Counted from the first letter of the stretch, positions 8,401 to 17,636 are shown. The stretch: 64,000 nt of DNA from DASQQQ01 sp036390995 (GCA_036390995.1 DASWAT010000064.1:1-64000); one strand, 5' to 3'. The notes: generated by a model from the sequence alone, not told the origin. Numbers and translations are program-made.

Positions 8401-9414
8401 ATGGACCTGCGCACGCTGTCGAAGGTCGACCTGCACCGTCACCTGGAGGGCGCCGTCCGCCTCCAGACGGTGCTCGACCTCTACCGGGAGGCCGGCGAGT
8501 CCCTCGATGCCGCGACGCCGGAGGAGCTCGCGCCTCGGGCGCAGGTCCTGCGCCCGATGGGGAGCCTGGCCGAGGTGCTCGCCTTCTTCGAGATCGTGCA
8601 GGGAGCCTTCCGCACGTACGAGGGGGTCGAACGGATCGCGTTCGAGGCCGTGGAGGATCTCGCCGCGGACGGCGTCCGGTTGGCCGAGTTGCGATTCTCC
8701 CCCGACTTCCTGTGCCGTCCGCACGGCCTCGACTGGGATCGCGCGATGGCGGCGATCCTCTCGGGGATCGAGCGGGCCGCGGCGACGCACGACGTCGCGG
8801 TCGGCCTCATCGCGATCGTCACCCGGTCCTACGGCATGGGGTCCGCGCGGCGGACGGTCGCGTTCGCGCTCCGCCATCGCGAGCACCTGGTGGGGTTCGA
8901 TCTCGCCGACGACGAGGCGAACCACCCGCCGGCGATGTACGTGGAGGTCCTTGCGCCGCTCCGCGATGCGGGCCTGCCGCTCACGGCGCACTACGGCGAG
9001 GCCGCCGGACCCGAGTACCCCCGCGCGGCCGTCGAGCTGCTCGGCGTCCGCCGCCTGGGGCACGGCGTGAGCGTCGCGAGCGATCCCGTGGTCACCGCGC
9101 TGGTGATCGACCGAGGGGTGGCTCTGGAGATGTGCCCGACCTCGAACCACCGCACGAACGCCGTCCCGAGCCTGCAGGAGCACCCGGCGCTCCGCCTGCT
9201 CCACCAAGGCGTGCGCGTCACCTTGAACACGGACGATCCCGGCCTGTTCGGGATCGACCTCACCCACGAGCTCGAGATCGCGACCGGCATCCTCGGCTTC
9301 GGGAGCTCCGACCTTCGTCGCGTCACCGAGCATGCCCTCGAGGCGAGCTTCCTCGATCCGCGCGTGAAGGCCGACGTTCGAAGGCGCCATCTCGCTTGGC
9401 TCGAAGAGGCCTGA
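8401..9414 (+). CDS. add: Adenosine deaminase family protein (copy 1)
   Basis: A 337-residue amidohydrolase of the adenosine/AMP deaminase family, deaminating adenosine (or a related purine) to inosine. Zinc and catalytic motifs are intact: LHRHLEGAV (H12, H14), TAHYGEAAG (His plus catalytic Glu), RRLGHGV and LNTDDPGLFG. Length matches the family. TACGCT at 8386-8391 lies 9 nt upstream and is a −10 candidate giving a very short leader. A second member lies at 61112-62116, so one copy may prefer another substrate such as methylthioadenosine or aminodeoxyfutalosine. The family alone does not decide. Confidence 0.88.
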   Translation: MDLRTLSKVDLHRHLEGAVRLQTVLDLYREAGESLDAATPEELAPRAQVLRPMGSLAEVLAFFEIVQGAFRTYEGVERIAFEAVEDLAADGVRLAELRFSPDFLCRPHGLDWDRAMAAILSGIERAAATHDVAVGLIAIVTRSYGMGSARRTVAFALRHREHLVGFDLADDEANHPPAMYVEVLAPLRDAGLPLTAHYGEAAGPEYPRAAVELLGVRRLGHGVSVASDPVVTALVIDRGVALEMCPTSNHRTNAVPSLQEHPALRLLHQGVRVTLNTDDPGLFGIDLTHELEIATGILGFGSSDLRRVTEHALEASFLDPRVKADVRRRHLAWLEEA

Positions 9415-9508
9415 ACGCGCCGGGCTCCGGCACGGTCCGGAGAGGGTCGTTCGCCCCTAATGGCCGGTCCGACGGCACGTCTACCGTGGCCCTCGAGAGG
9501 AGGCCCGC

Positions 9509-10120
9509 GTGCCGAAGGTCGACCTCAAGCGATCGATGCGACGGCTCTACTTCCCCCCGGCCGGACAGCCCGTGCTCGTCGACGTCCCCGAGCTCGCGTT
9601 CCTCATGGTGGACGGGCGGGGCGACCCGAACGAGAAGGCCTACGGCGAGGCGGTGGAGGCGCTGTTCTCAGTCTCGTTCGCGCTGAAGTTCACGATCAAG
9701 CGCCTCGACCCCGAGGACGACTACACGGTGATGCCGCTGGAGTCGGTGTGGTGGACGAAGGAGCGCGATCCGTTCGACTTCGACAACCGCGCCGGGTGGC
9801 GGTGGACGGCGATGATCGTCCAGCCGCTGAGCGTCACGGACTCGCTCGTGGAGCGCGCGGTGGCGGACGCCGTGGCGAAGCACCGGTTCCCCGCCCTGAA
9901 GAAGCTGCGGTTCGAGCGGTTCCGCGAAGGCTTGGCCGCGCAGCTCATGCACGTTGGGCCGTACACGGAGGAGCTCCCGACGATCGAGAAGCTCCACGCG
10001 TTCATCGCCGAGCACGACTACCCCGTCCGCGGCAAGCATCACGAGATCTACCTGTCCGACCCACGCCGCTGCGCACCCCCACGGATGAAGACGGTGATCC
10101 GGCAGCCGGTCGGCCTCTGA
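9509..10120 (+). CDS. GyrI-like small-molecule-binding domain protein
   Basis: A 203-residue soluble protein resembling the GyrI-like (SOUL/GyrI superfamily) ligand-binding domain. Supporting features are the strand MVDGRGDPNEKAYGEAVEALF, the SVWWTKERDPFDFDN segment, QLMHVGPYTEELPTIEKL and KHHEIYLSDPRR near the end. The HVGPY-plus-EIYLSDPRR pattern is typical of this group. GTG 9509 follows GAGAGGAGG. It stands alone and converges on the next gene at 9 bp. Members act as ligand sensors or hydrolases, and which applies here cannot be told. Confidence 0.75.
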   Translation: MPKVDLKRSMRRLYFPPAGQPVLVDVPELAFLMVDGRGDPNEKAYGEAVEALFSVSFALKFTIKRLDPEDDYTVMPLESVWWTKERDPFDFDNRAGWRWTAMIVQPLSVTDSLVERAVADAVAKHRFPALKKLRFERFREGLAAQLMHVGPYTEELPTIEKLHAFIAEHDYPVRGKHHEIYLSDPRRCAPPRMKTVIRQPVGL

Positions 10121-10129
10121 TCGCTCCCG

Positions 10130-11062
10130 CTACGGGGGATCGGCGATCCTCGTCAACGCGCTCCACTCGCCCTCGGTGAGGAGCGGGAACGTGTAGAAGC
10201 TCGCGCCGACGACGCCGCTACTGCGAACCGCGCGCACGAACCCCCTCGTCTCCGCCGGCGTGGCGTCGCCGGCGATCCCGCCGATCACGTTGATCGGCAC
10301 GGCCGGGTCGGCGGCGCCGATGCGGATCGCGTCCACACAGCCCATCGTGTAGGCGCGGACCGCCTGCGGACCGGAGACCCGCCATGTGAAGTAGGTCATG
10401 GGCAGGATGACGTCGTAGAGCGAGGCGAGCTGCTGGTACGGGAACCCCGGCCAGTACGACGGGTTCGCCCGCATGCCGAGCGGCGACGGGATGACGGCCC
10501 CCAGCGGATACGCCGCGCCGACGGCCTCGCGGAGCCGCGTGGAGAGCTCCAGCAGCCGTACCGTCCGCGCGGCGACGTCCTTCACCCGGGAGGATTCGAT
10601 GTCCAGCGCGAACGAGTCGAAGGCGTTGCCCCTCGGGGTGCGGAACCGGACGGCCTCGAGGACCCGCCGGAGATCGCGGTTCGGGTGGGCGAACCCCGGC
10701 AGGTACCAGGCGACCACAGACAGACCCGCCTCGTGCGCCGCGTCGAGGAACGCGGCGACCCCTTCGGGGAACACCAGCGCGGAAGGCCGGCTGAAGTTCG
10801 ATGTCTGCAGGAACAGCGTTCGGATGCCTCGGGCCCTCATCGCGGCAACCGTTGCGGACGGGTCGGCCCAGGCCGACCCGTCGTAGAGGTCCACCCACGT
10901 TCCGAGGCCCCGGTAGGCCCCGATGTCGGCGACCGGCCCCTGCCGCGCGTCGCTCTGCACCCCGTCGCCGGCCAGCGCGGCCAGCACGGAGAGCAGCGCG
11001 AGGACGAGGAGAACCCCGGCGGCGCGCCGAAGCGTGCGCTCCCGAAGCGGGGGCAGCGCCAT
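10130..11062 (-). CDS. Membrane-anchored glycosidase-like TIM-barrel protein
   Basis: A 310-residue protein with a basic N-terminus and one hydrophobic segment (about 13-32) acting as signal anchor or signal peptide. The rest alternates strands and helices typical of a glycoside-hydrolase-like TIM barrel: GLGTWVDLYDGSAW, IRTLFLQTSNF, LSVVAWYLPGFAHP, FDSFALDIESSRV, DVILPMTYFTWR and VGASFYTFPLLT. The ALDIES and PMTYF segments sit where such barrels carry acidic and substrate-facing residues. No exact family or substrate is recognised. It is divergent from the DUF885 gene. Confidence 0.65.
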   Translation of the reverse strand: MALPPLRERTLRRAAGVLLVLALLSVLAALAGDGVQSDARQGPVADIGAYRGLGTWVDLYDGSAWADPSATVAAMRARGIRTLFLQTSNFSRPSALVFPEGVAAFLDAAHEAGLSVVAWYLPGFAHPNRDLRRVLEAVRFRTPRGNAFDSFALDIESSRVKDVAARTVRLLELSTRLREAVGAAYPLGAVIPSPLGMRANPSYWPGFPYQQLASLYDVILPMTYFTWRVSGPQAVRAYTMGCVDAIRIGAADPAVPINVIGGIAGDATPAETRGFVRAVRSSGVVGASFYTFPLLTEGEWSALTRIADPP

Positions 11063-11148
11063 GATCTCCAGCGTACGCGCGGCCCCCTCGGACGGCGACC
11101 CGCCGCCTCGCTAGGATGGCTACCGCCGTTTCGTGGGAGGGAACGAGT

Positions 11149-12795
11149 ATGGAGGGCGCCGACGCGGTCCGGGACTTCGTGGACCGGTACTGGGAACACC
11201 TGATGGAGCTCGACCCCACCCTGGGGACGATGGTCGGCGACGAGCGGTTCGACGACCGGCTGCCCGACCCCAGCCAGGACGGCCGGGCCCGGCGCGAGGC
11301 CGTGCATCGAGAGGCGCTCCGCGCGCTCGCGGGTCTGGATCACACGGTGGAGGACGTCGCGCTGCGCACATCGCTCGACATGGCCGAGGCCATCTCGACC
11401 CGCGAGCTGGCCTCGATCGATCATCGCTTGGACCGCCTGTGGGCGGTGAGCCATTTCTGGGGACCGGCGCAGCTGCTCGGTGAGCTCGGCGCGATGCAGC
11501 GGGCCGATACCCCCCAGCGCCTCGAGCGGTACCTCGCCCGGCTCGCCGCGACCCCCGCCTTCTACCGCGCGGTGAGCGACGTCGCCCGCGAGGGCGTCGC
11601 CACGGGTGTGGTCGCCCCCCGCGTGGTGGCCGAGCGGACCGTGGCACAGATCGAGCGGCTCCTCGCCACGCCGGTCGAGGGGTCGCCGGCGCTCGGGCCC
11701 GTGCCCCCGCAGGACGCGGCGGGTCGGGAGCGCGTGGCGGCCGTGCTCAGGGACTCGGCGATGCCCGCGCTCGAGGAGTACCTGTCCGTCCTGCGTGAGT
11801 ACGTTCCGCACGCGACCGAGACGATCGGCCTGTCCGCCCTCCCCGGCGGCGAGGCCATGTACCGGGCCGAGATCCTCTCCTGGACCACGCTCCCGCTGGA
11901 GGCGCAGAAGGTCCACGACCTCGGGCTCGAGGACCTGGAGCGGATCCAGGAGGAGCGCCGGCTCTGCGCCGACCGGCTTGGGTACGCGAGCCCGGAGGCG
12001 GCGACCGCCGGCCTGGCGAGCGAAGGCAACACCTTCGCCTCGAAGGACGAGCTGAAGGCGGTGGCCGAGGAGCAGGTCCGGCGGGGCCGGGAGGCCGCGC
12101 CTGCGGCCTTCGGACGCATGCCGCGGGACGACTGCCAGGTCCGACTGGTGGAGGAGTTCCGGGAGGCGGACATGGCCTTCGCCTTCTACCAGCCCCCCTC
12201 CGAGGACGGATCCCGACCAGGCATCTACTACGTGAACGGCTACGACCTGCCGAGCCGCCCTCGGCACCACCTGGCCACCACCACCTACCACGAGGCCATC
12301 CCCGGCCACCACTTCCAGATCGCCATCGAGCAGGAGATGGAGGGGCGGCCGGCCCTCCGGCGGTTCGGCGGGCTCATGGCCGGCAGCGCGTTCGCGGAGG
12401 GTTGGGGGCTGTACAGCGAGCGGCTGGCCGACGAGCTGGGCCTGTTCCTGGACGAACGGGAGCGGCTGGGCATGCTCGACGCGCAGGCCCAACGGGCCGC
12501 GCGGCTCATCGTCGACACCGGGATCCACGCGCTCGGATGGTCGCGCGAGCGCGCCATCACCCAGCTCGAGGAGGCCGGCGTCCCGCACACCGACGCCGCC
12601 ATCGAGGCCGATCGCTACATCACGCTTCCCGGCCAGGCCCTCACCTACAAGATCGGTCAGTTCGAGATCGAGCAGCGGCGGGCGGAGGCCGCCAAGCGCG
12701 AAGGCGCATCCTTCTCGCTGTCCACCTTCCACGACCGGCTGCTCGCGCTCGGCTCCTTGCCGCTACCCGCCCTCCGCCGCGAGCTCCAGGCGTAG
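11149..12795 (+). CDS. DUF885 family metallopeptidase-like protein
   Basis: A 548-residue protein of the DUF885 family, predicted gluzincin-like zinc peptidases. The metal motif HEAIPGHH is at about 381-388, followed by the conserved FAEGWGLYSE supplying the third ligand, and TLPGQALTYKIGQ near the C-terminus is characteristic. No signal peptide is seen, so it should be cytoplasmic. ATG 11149 is chosen over in-frame ATG 11116 because GGGAGGGA lies at the right distance before it. Substrates of this family are largely unknown. Confidence 0.87.
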   Translation: MEGADAVRDFVDRYWEHLMELDPTLGTMVGDERFDDRLPDPSQDGRARREAVHREALRALAGLDHTVEDVALRTSLDMAEAISTRELASIDHRLDRLWAVSHFWGPAQLLGELGAMQRADTPQRLERYLARLAATPAFYRAVSDVAREGVATGVVAPRVVAERTVAQIERLLATPVEGSPALGPVPPQDAAGRERVAAVLRDSAMPALEEYLSVLREYVPHATETIGLSALPGGEAMYRAEILSWTTLPLEAQKVHDLGLEDLERIQEERRLCADRLGYASPEAATAGLASEGNTFASKDELKAVAEEQVRRGREAAPAAFGRMPRDDCQVRLVEEFREADMAFAFYQPPSEDGSRPGIYYVNGYDLPSRPRHHLATTTYHEAIPGHHFQIAIEQEMEGRPALRRFGGLMAGSAFAEGWGLYSERLADELGLFLDERERLGMLDAQAQRAARLIVDTGIHALGWSRERAITQLEEAGVPHTDAAIEADRYITLPGQALTYKIGQFEIEQRRAEAAKREGASFSLSTFHDRLLALGSLPLPALRRELQA

Positions 12796-12888
12796 ACGCC
12801 CGGCCGAAGGGCCCCGTCGCGGCAGGCCCACCGTCACTCATCGGCCCACATCACGTCTGGGAACGTGAAGCCGAGGGACGGTGAGGCC

Positions 12889-14073
12889 ATGGAGACAGCG
12901 CGGATCCTCGTAGGACTCCCCCGGGAGACGTTCCCGGGCGAGTGGCGGGTGGCTCTGGTCCCGGCGGCCCTTCCGGTCCTCGCCAAAGCGCGGATGGACG
13001 TGATCATCGAGCACGGCGCGGGTGAGGCCGCGGGGTTCCCGGACGAGGCCTACGTGAAGAACGGAGGGAAGACCGGCACACGCGACGACGTGTTCGAGGC
13101 GGACGTGGTTGTCCAGGTGCGCACGTGCGGCGCCAACCCCGACGCCGGACGCGACGACATCCAGCGCTTCCATCCCGACCACGTGATCGTGGGGATGGCG
13201 GATCCGCTCGTGTGCCCGCTCGGGGTCGAGCAGGCGGCCGAGCAGAAAGTCATCGCGTTCGCGCTGGACTTCATGCCGCGCATCACGCGGGCGCAGGCGA
13301 TGGACGTACTGTCCTCGCAGGCCACGATCGTCGGCTACAAGGCGGTGCTGCTTGCCGCGGAACGGCTGCCCAAGCTGTTCCCCATGCTCACCACCGCGGC
13401 GGGCACGGTTCCTCCGGCGCAGGTGTTCGTGATCGGCGCCGGCGTCGCCGGCCTCCAGGCCATCGCCACGGCCCGTCGCCTCGGCGCAGTGGTCCAGGGC
13501 TACGACGTCCGGCCGGCCGCCCAGGAGGACATCGAGAGCCTCGGGGGACGGGCCGTGCTGCTGCCTCTCCAGCCGGGCGACGCCGAGGACCACAGCGGGT
13601 ACGCGAAGGAGCTCGGCGAAGCGTTCTACCGGCGTCAGCAGGAGCTCATGACGCAGGTCGTGGCGAGCTCGGACGTCGTCATCACCACCGCCCTGATCCC
13701 CGGGAAGAAGGCCCCCGTCCTCATCACGGCGGAGGCCGTCGCCGGGATGCAGCCGGGATCCGTGATCGTGGACTGCGCCGCCGAACGCGGCGGCAACTGC
13801 GAGCTGACTCGTGCGAACAAGCGCGTCGTGACCGAGAACCGGGTCACGATCCTGGGCCCGACGAACCTGCCGTCGTCGATCCCGTACGTCGCCAGCCAGA
13901 TGTACTCGAAGAACGTCACCTCGTTCCTGACCCACGTTTTCAAGGACGGAACCCTCGATATCGACCTCGAGGACGAGATCGTGAAGGGCACGCTCGTCAC
14001 CCGGGGCGGCGAGATCGTCCACAAGCGGGTGCGCGAGTCGCTCGCGGAGGTGGGCCATGACGCCTCAGCTTGA
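12889..14073 (+). CDS. pntAA: NAD(P) transhydrogenase alpha subunit, part 1 (NAD-binding domain I)
   Basis: A 394-residue soluble NAD(H)-binding subunit of proton-translocating transhydrogenase, which drives hydride transfer from NADH to NADP+ with the proton gradient. It has the alanine-dehydrogenase/PntA fold: the N-terminal strand VGLPRETFPGEWRVALVP, the dinucleotide site VFVIGAGVAGLQAIATARRLGA, the YDVRPA segment and the RQQ motif region (FYRRQQELM). ATG 12889 follows GGTGAGG; GTG 12865 is an alternative. The gene overlaps pntAB by 17 bp. Splitting alpha into two genes is typical of actinobacteria and alphaproteobacteria. Confidence 0.93.
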   Translation: METARILVGLPRETFPGEWRVALVPAALPVLAKARMDVIIEHGAGEAAGFPDEAYVKNGGKTGTRDDVFEADVVVQVRTCGANPDAGRDDIQRFHPDHVIVGMADPLVCPLGVEQAAEQKVIAFALDFMPRITRAQAMDVLSSQATIVGYKAVLLAAERLPKLFPMLTTAAGTVPPAQVFVIGAGVAGLQAIATARRLGAVVQGYDVRPAAQEDIESLGGRAVLLPLQPGDAEDHSGYAKELGEAFYRRQQELMTQVVASSDVVITTALIPGKKAPVLITAEAVAGMQPGSVIVDCAAERGGNCELTRANKRVVTENRVTILGPTNLPSSIPYVASQMYSKNVTSFLTHVFKDGTLDIDLEDEIVKGTLVTRGGEIVHKRVRESLAEVGHDASA

Positions 14074-14380
14074 GGTCTCGCTCTTCATCTTCTTCCTGGC
14101 CTCGTTCCTCGGCTACGCCGTGATCACGAGGGTGCCCGGCCTGCTCCACACCCCGCTGATGTCGCTCACGAACGCCCTGTCCGCGATCTCCATCGTGGGA
14201 TCGTTGATCCTGGCCGGAGCGGGCGAGAGCACGATGGCGACGGTGTTCGGCTCCGTCGCGGTCTTCGCGTCCTTCACGAACATCGTGTCCGGGTTCCTGC
14301 TCACCGACCGGATGCTGGGGATGTTCAAACGGCGGGAGGCGCCGAAGAAGCCACCGGCGGCCACGGGGGCGAGGTCGTGA
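14057..14380 (+). CDS. pntAB: NAD(P) transhydrogenase alpha subunit, part 2 (membrane)
   Basis: A 107-residue protein with three to four membrane helices (LFIFFLASFLGYAVI, the LMSLTNALSAISIVGSLILAG stretch, and VFGSVAVFASFTNIVSGFLL), ending in a short basic Pro-rich tail. It is the membrane half of the alpha subunit and part of the proton channel. The conserved PLMSLTNALSAI segment marks the family. It overlaps pntAA by 17 bp and pntB by 4 bp (GTGA), so the subunits are probably translated in coupled fashion. Confidence 0.93.
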   Translation: MTPQLEVSLFIFFLASFLGYAVITRVPGLLHTPLMSLTNALSAISIVGSLILAGAGESTMATVFGSVAVFASFTNIVSGFLLTDRMLGMFKRREAPKKPPAATGARS

Positions 14381-15780
14381 ACGATGTCATGAACGACACC
14401 ATCATCCCCCTTGCCTATCTGTTCGCGGCCGCGTGCTTCGTCCTGGCGCTGAAGTGGCTGTCGCATCCGACCACCGCGCGCCGCGGGGTCCGGGTCGGCG
14501 AGGTCGGCATGTTCGTGGCCATCCTGTCGACGTTGTTCAAGTTCCAGATCATCGAATACCAGTGGATCGTGGTCGCCCTGGTGCTCGGGGCGATCCTGGG
14601 CATCCCGCTCGGCCTCGTGCCGATGACCGCGGTCCCCCAGCGGACGGCGCTGTCCCACGCATTCGGCGCGCTCGCTGCCGGCGTGGTCGGCACTGCGGAG
14701 TACTACCTGCGCAAGCCGGACCTGGACACGTCCACCCTGGTCGCGCTGGGCTTGGAGGTCGTCCTGGGGTTCCTAACCTTCACCGGCTCGCTCATCGCCG
14801 CCGGCAAGCTCCAGGGGATCGTGCGCGACCGGCCGTGGGTCTACAAGGGCCAGAACATCGTCAACCTGGCCGTCCTGGCCTTGGCCTTGGCCATGGTCGG
14901 CATCCTCGTCTATGACCCGGCCCGAGCCGTGTTGTTCCCGTTCATCATCGGCCTCTCGCTGATCTTCGGCGTGATGCTCGTGATCCGGATCGGCGGCGCC
15001 GACATGCCGACCGTGATCTCCCTGCTGAACAGCTACGCGGGCCTGTCGGCCGCGATGATGGGCTTCGTCCTCGACAACAAGCTGCTGATCATCGCCGGCG
15101 CGCTCGACGGATCGAGCGGTCTGGTCCTGTCGATCATCATGTGCCGGGCGATGAACCGCTCGTTCACGAACGTGCTGTTCGGCGGGTTCGGCGCGGAGCA
15201 GACGGTCGGCGCCATCGAGCAACGGCCGGTCCGCAGCGTCGATCCCGAGGAGACGGCGTTCCTGCTCGACATGGCCCAGACCGTCGCGATCATCCCCGGA
15301 TACGGCATGGCGGCCGCGCAGGCGCAGCACAAGGTTCGGGAGCTATCGGACGCGTTGCTCCGGCGGGGCATCGACGTGAAGTTCGCGATCCACCCGGTCG
15401 CCGGGCGGATGCCGGGTCACATGAACGTCCTGCTGGCCGAGGCCAGCGTCCCGTACGATCTGCTGTACGACCTCGAAAGCATCAACCCCGAGCTCCCACA
15501 GACCGACGTGGTGCTGGTCGTCGGGGCCAACGACGTGGTCAACCCGACCGCGCGCACGGACGAGCACAGCCCGATCTTCGGGATGCCGATCCTGGACGCC
15601 GACAAGGCCGCGTCGGTGATCGTGGTCAAGAGGTCCATGCGCTCGGGCTTCGCCGGCGTGGACAACGAGCTGTTCTACCTGGACAAGACCCAGATGCTCT
15701 TCGGCGACGCCAAGCAGGTGATCGGCGAAGTCGTCGACGAGCTCTCCAGACTGCCCGCAAGGGAGGTGGCCGCGGTATGA
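14377..15780 (+). CDS. pntB: NAD(P) transhydrogenase beta subunit
   Basis: A 467-residue beta subunit. The N-terminal half carries about nine membrane helices forming the proton channel. The C-terminal soluble domain binds NADP(H), with VAIIPGYGMAAAQAQHKVREL, HPVAGRMPGHMNVLLAEA and VVLVVGANDVVNPTA as the classic signatures. GTG 14377 overlaps the pntAB stop. ATG 14389 is an internal alternative. The stop overlaps the malic enzyme start (ATGA), placing both in one transcription unit. Confidence 0.93.
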   Translation: MNDVMNDTIIPLAYLFAAACFVLALKWLSHPTTARRGVRVGEVGMFVAILSTLFKFQIIEYQWIVVALVLGAILGIPLGLVPMTAVPQRTALSHAFGALAAGVVGTAEYYLRKPDLDTSTLVALGLEVVLGFLTFTGSLIAAGKLQGIVRDRPWVYKGQNIVNLAVLALALAMVGILVYDPARAVLFPFIIGLSLIFGVMLVIRIGGADMPTVISLLNSYAGLSAAMMGFVLDNKLLIIAGALDGSSGLVLSIIMCRAMNRSFTNVLFGGFGAEQTVGAIEQRPVRSVDPEETAFLLDMAQTVAIIPGYGMAAAQAQHKVRELSDALLRRGIDVKFAIHPVAGRMPGHMNVLLAEASVPYDLLYDLESINPELPQTDVVLVVGANDVVNPTARTDEHSPIFGMPILDADKAASVIVVKRSMRSGFAGVDNELFYLDKTQMLFGDAKQVIGEVVDELSRLPAREVAAV

Positions 15781-17516
15781 CGATGACGGAGGAACGCATG
15801 CGGACCCTCGAGCACGAGTGGATCGCCGCCCTAGGCACTGGACGGCCGGCGGCGGTTCCCGTCCGGGGAGTCGCGCTCCTCGAGCATCCGCTGTTGAACA
15901 AGGACGCCGCGTTCACCGACAACGAGCGCGACGTCTTCGGGCTGCACGGTCTGCTGCCCGTGCGGGTCCGCACGATCGAGGAGCAGGTGCAGGTCGAGGT
16001 GGAGAAGATCCGCCGTAAGAGCGACCCGCTGGAGGAGTTCATCGGCCTGGCGGCGCTCCAGGATCGGAATGAGACCCTCTTCTACCGGGTCCTCATCGAA
16101 CACCTCGAGGAGTTCCTGCCGATCGTCTACACGCCGGTGGTCGGGCAGGCGTGCCAGATGTACAGCCACATCCTGCGGCGCCCCCGCGGTCTGTGGTTGA
16201 CGCCCGACGACATCGACCGGATCCCCGAGCTGCTGCGCAACGCCCGGCACGAGGACGTGCGGCTGATCGTGGTCACCGACAACGAGCGGATCTTGGGCCT
16301 GGGCGACCAGGGCGCCGGCGGCATGGGCATCCCCGTGGGGAAGCTCGCGCTGTACACGGCCGGCGCCGGCATCTACCCGGCCCTCACCTTGCCCGTGTCG
16401 CTCGACGTCGGCACCGACAACGAGGAGCTGCTGGACGACCCGTACTACCTCGGCTACAGGCAGAAGCGCCTCCGGGGCGAGCGGTACGACGCGTTCATCG
16501 AGGCCTTCGTCGAAGGCGTGCTCGAGGTCTTCCCCCATGCGATCCTGCAGTGGGAAGACTTCAAGCAGCACAACGCGATCCGGCTCCTGGACCGGTACCG
16601 CCATCGCATCACGAGCTTCAACGACGACATCCAGGGAACCTCTGCCGTCGTGCTGGCAGGGATCCTCGCGGCGCTGAAGCTCCTCGGCGAGCCCATCGGG
16701 GCCCAGCGGTTCGTGTTCCTCGGGGCCGGCGCCGCCGGCATCGGCATCGCTAGGCTCGTCCGGGCGGCCATGCACCGCGACGGCGTGCCGGGGGACGACG
16801 TCCGTCGGGCCATCGTGCAGCTCGACTCGCAGGGACTCACGTTCGAGGACCGGGTGCCGCTGGATGAGGACAAGCGCGAGTTCGCGCTCTCCCGGAAGGA
16901 TCTGGAGCACCTCGGGTTCGAGAAGTCGGAGCGGTACAGCCTGGAGACGGTGATCCGTCAGGTGAAGCCGACGATGCTGATCGGTACCAGCGGAACGCCC
17001 GGCAGCTTCACGGAGGCGGCCATCCGCGAGATGGCCAAGCACGTGAAGACGCCGGTGATCTTCCCGCTGTCGAACCCGACGTCGAAATCCGAGGCGATCC
17101 CCGCGGACCTCATCGCGTGGACCGAGGGGCGTGCCGTGGTCGCCACGGGAAGCCCCTTCGATCCGGTCGAGTTCGAGGGCCGGACCCACGTCATCGGCCA
17201 GGCGAACAACGCGTTCGTGTTCCCGGGCATCGGCCTAGGGGCGATCGTCGCCCAGGTCCGTGAGATCACCGACGAGATGTTCCTCGCGGCGGCCGACGCC
17301 CTGGCCGAGATGGTCTCGGCCGAGCGCATGGAGCAGGGGTCCCTGTACCCGAGCCAGGCGGAGCTCCGCACGGTGTCCCGGGAGATCGCGAGGCGCATCG
17401 TCTGCCAGGCACGGGACTGCGGCATCGGTCGCGCGTTCCAGGAGTCCGAGGTCGACGAGGCCGTGGACGCGATGGTGTGGCATCCCGCCTACGTCCCGTA
17501 CCGGCCCATCGGCTGA
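15777..17516 (+). CDS. Malic enzyme (malate dehydrogenase, oxaloacetate-decarboxylating), long form
   Basis: A 579-residue enzyme converting malate to pyruvate and CO2 with reduction of NAD(P)+. It belongs to the long SfcA/MaeA-like group: N-terminal domain with LPIVYTPVVGQACQ (catalytic Tyr), LGLGDQGAGGMGIPVGK, metal site in ITSFNDDIQGTSAV, and dinucleotide fold FLGAGAAGIGIARLV. Cofactor choice cannot be read with certainty. GGGAGGTGG precedes ATG 15777, which overlaps the pntB stop by 4 bp. Joining malic enzyme to the transhydrogenase suggests a unit balancing NADH and NADPH during gluconeogenic or lipid-forming growth. Confidence 0.93.
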   Translation: MTMTEERMRTLEHEWIAALGTGRPAAVPVRGVALLEHPLLNKDAAFTDNERDVFGLHGLLPVRVRTIEEQVQVEVEKIRRKSDPLEEFIGLAALQDRNETLFYRVLIEHLEEFLPIVYTPVVGQACQMYSHILRRPRGLWLTPDDIDRIPELLRNARHEDVRLIVVTDNERILGLGDQGAGGMGIPVGKLALYTAGAGIYPALTLPVSLDVGTDNEELLDDPYYLGYRQKRLRGERYDAFIEAFVEGVLEVFPHAILQWEDFKQHNAIRLLDRYRHRITSFNDDIQGTSAVVLAGILAALKLLGEPIGAQRFVFLGAGAAGIGIARLVRAAMHRDGVPGDDVRRAIVQLDSQGLTFEDRVPLDEDKREFALSRKDLEHLGFEKSERYSLETVIRQVKPTMLIGTSGTPGSFTEAAIREMAKHVKTPVIFPLSNPTSKSEAIPADLIAWTEGRAVVATGSPFDPVEFEGRTHVIGQANNAFVFPGIGLGAIVAQVREITDEMFLAAADALAEMVSAERMEQGSLYPSQAELRTVSREIARRIVCQARDCGIGRAFQESEVDEAVDAMVWHPAYVPYRPIG

Positions 17517-17526
17517 CCGAACACGT

Positions 17527-17561
17527 GCCGCCCCGGCGGGGCCCGCGCCCGCCGGGGCGGC
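17527..17561 (+). terminator. Strong GC hairpin after the pnt/malic enzyme operon
   Basis: A perfect 14-bp inverted repeat (17527-17540 with 17548-17561, 7-nt loop) starts 11 bp after the malic enzyme stop. There is no T-run. It probably ends the four-gene operon. Confidence 0.7.
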
Positions 17562-17582
17562 CACCTTCGTCGAACCCACCGC

Positions 17583-17603
17583 ACTAGTCTGTACCAGACT
17601 AGT
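17583..17603. repeat. Perfect operator-like palindrome
   Basis: A perfect 9-bp inverted repeat with 3-nt centre: ACTAGTCTG at 17583-17591 and CAGACTAGT at 17595-17603 around TAC. Its A/T-containing sequence differs from the GC-rich terminator next door and resembles TetR-type operators. Each strand also reads TAGTCT, a TANNNT −10 match. It sits between convergent genes, so its target is unclear; it could be a second terminator or an operator for antisense transcription. Confidence 0.45.
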
Positions 17604-17636
17604 ACCCTCCTCCGCCGACCGGCGCCGGGCGCGCGA

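Noticed and set aside
8326..9390. N-terminal extension of the enoyl-ACP reductase frame
   Set aside because: It is antisense to adenosine deaminase. The FabI fold and ribosome site define ATG 8325.
9415..9440. Short CTCCGG/CCGGAG hairpin after adenosine deaminase copy 1
   Set aside because: The stem is only 6 bp, which is expected by chance in DNA this rich in G and C.
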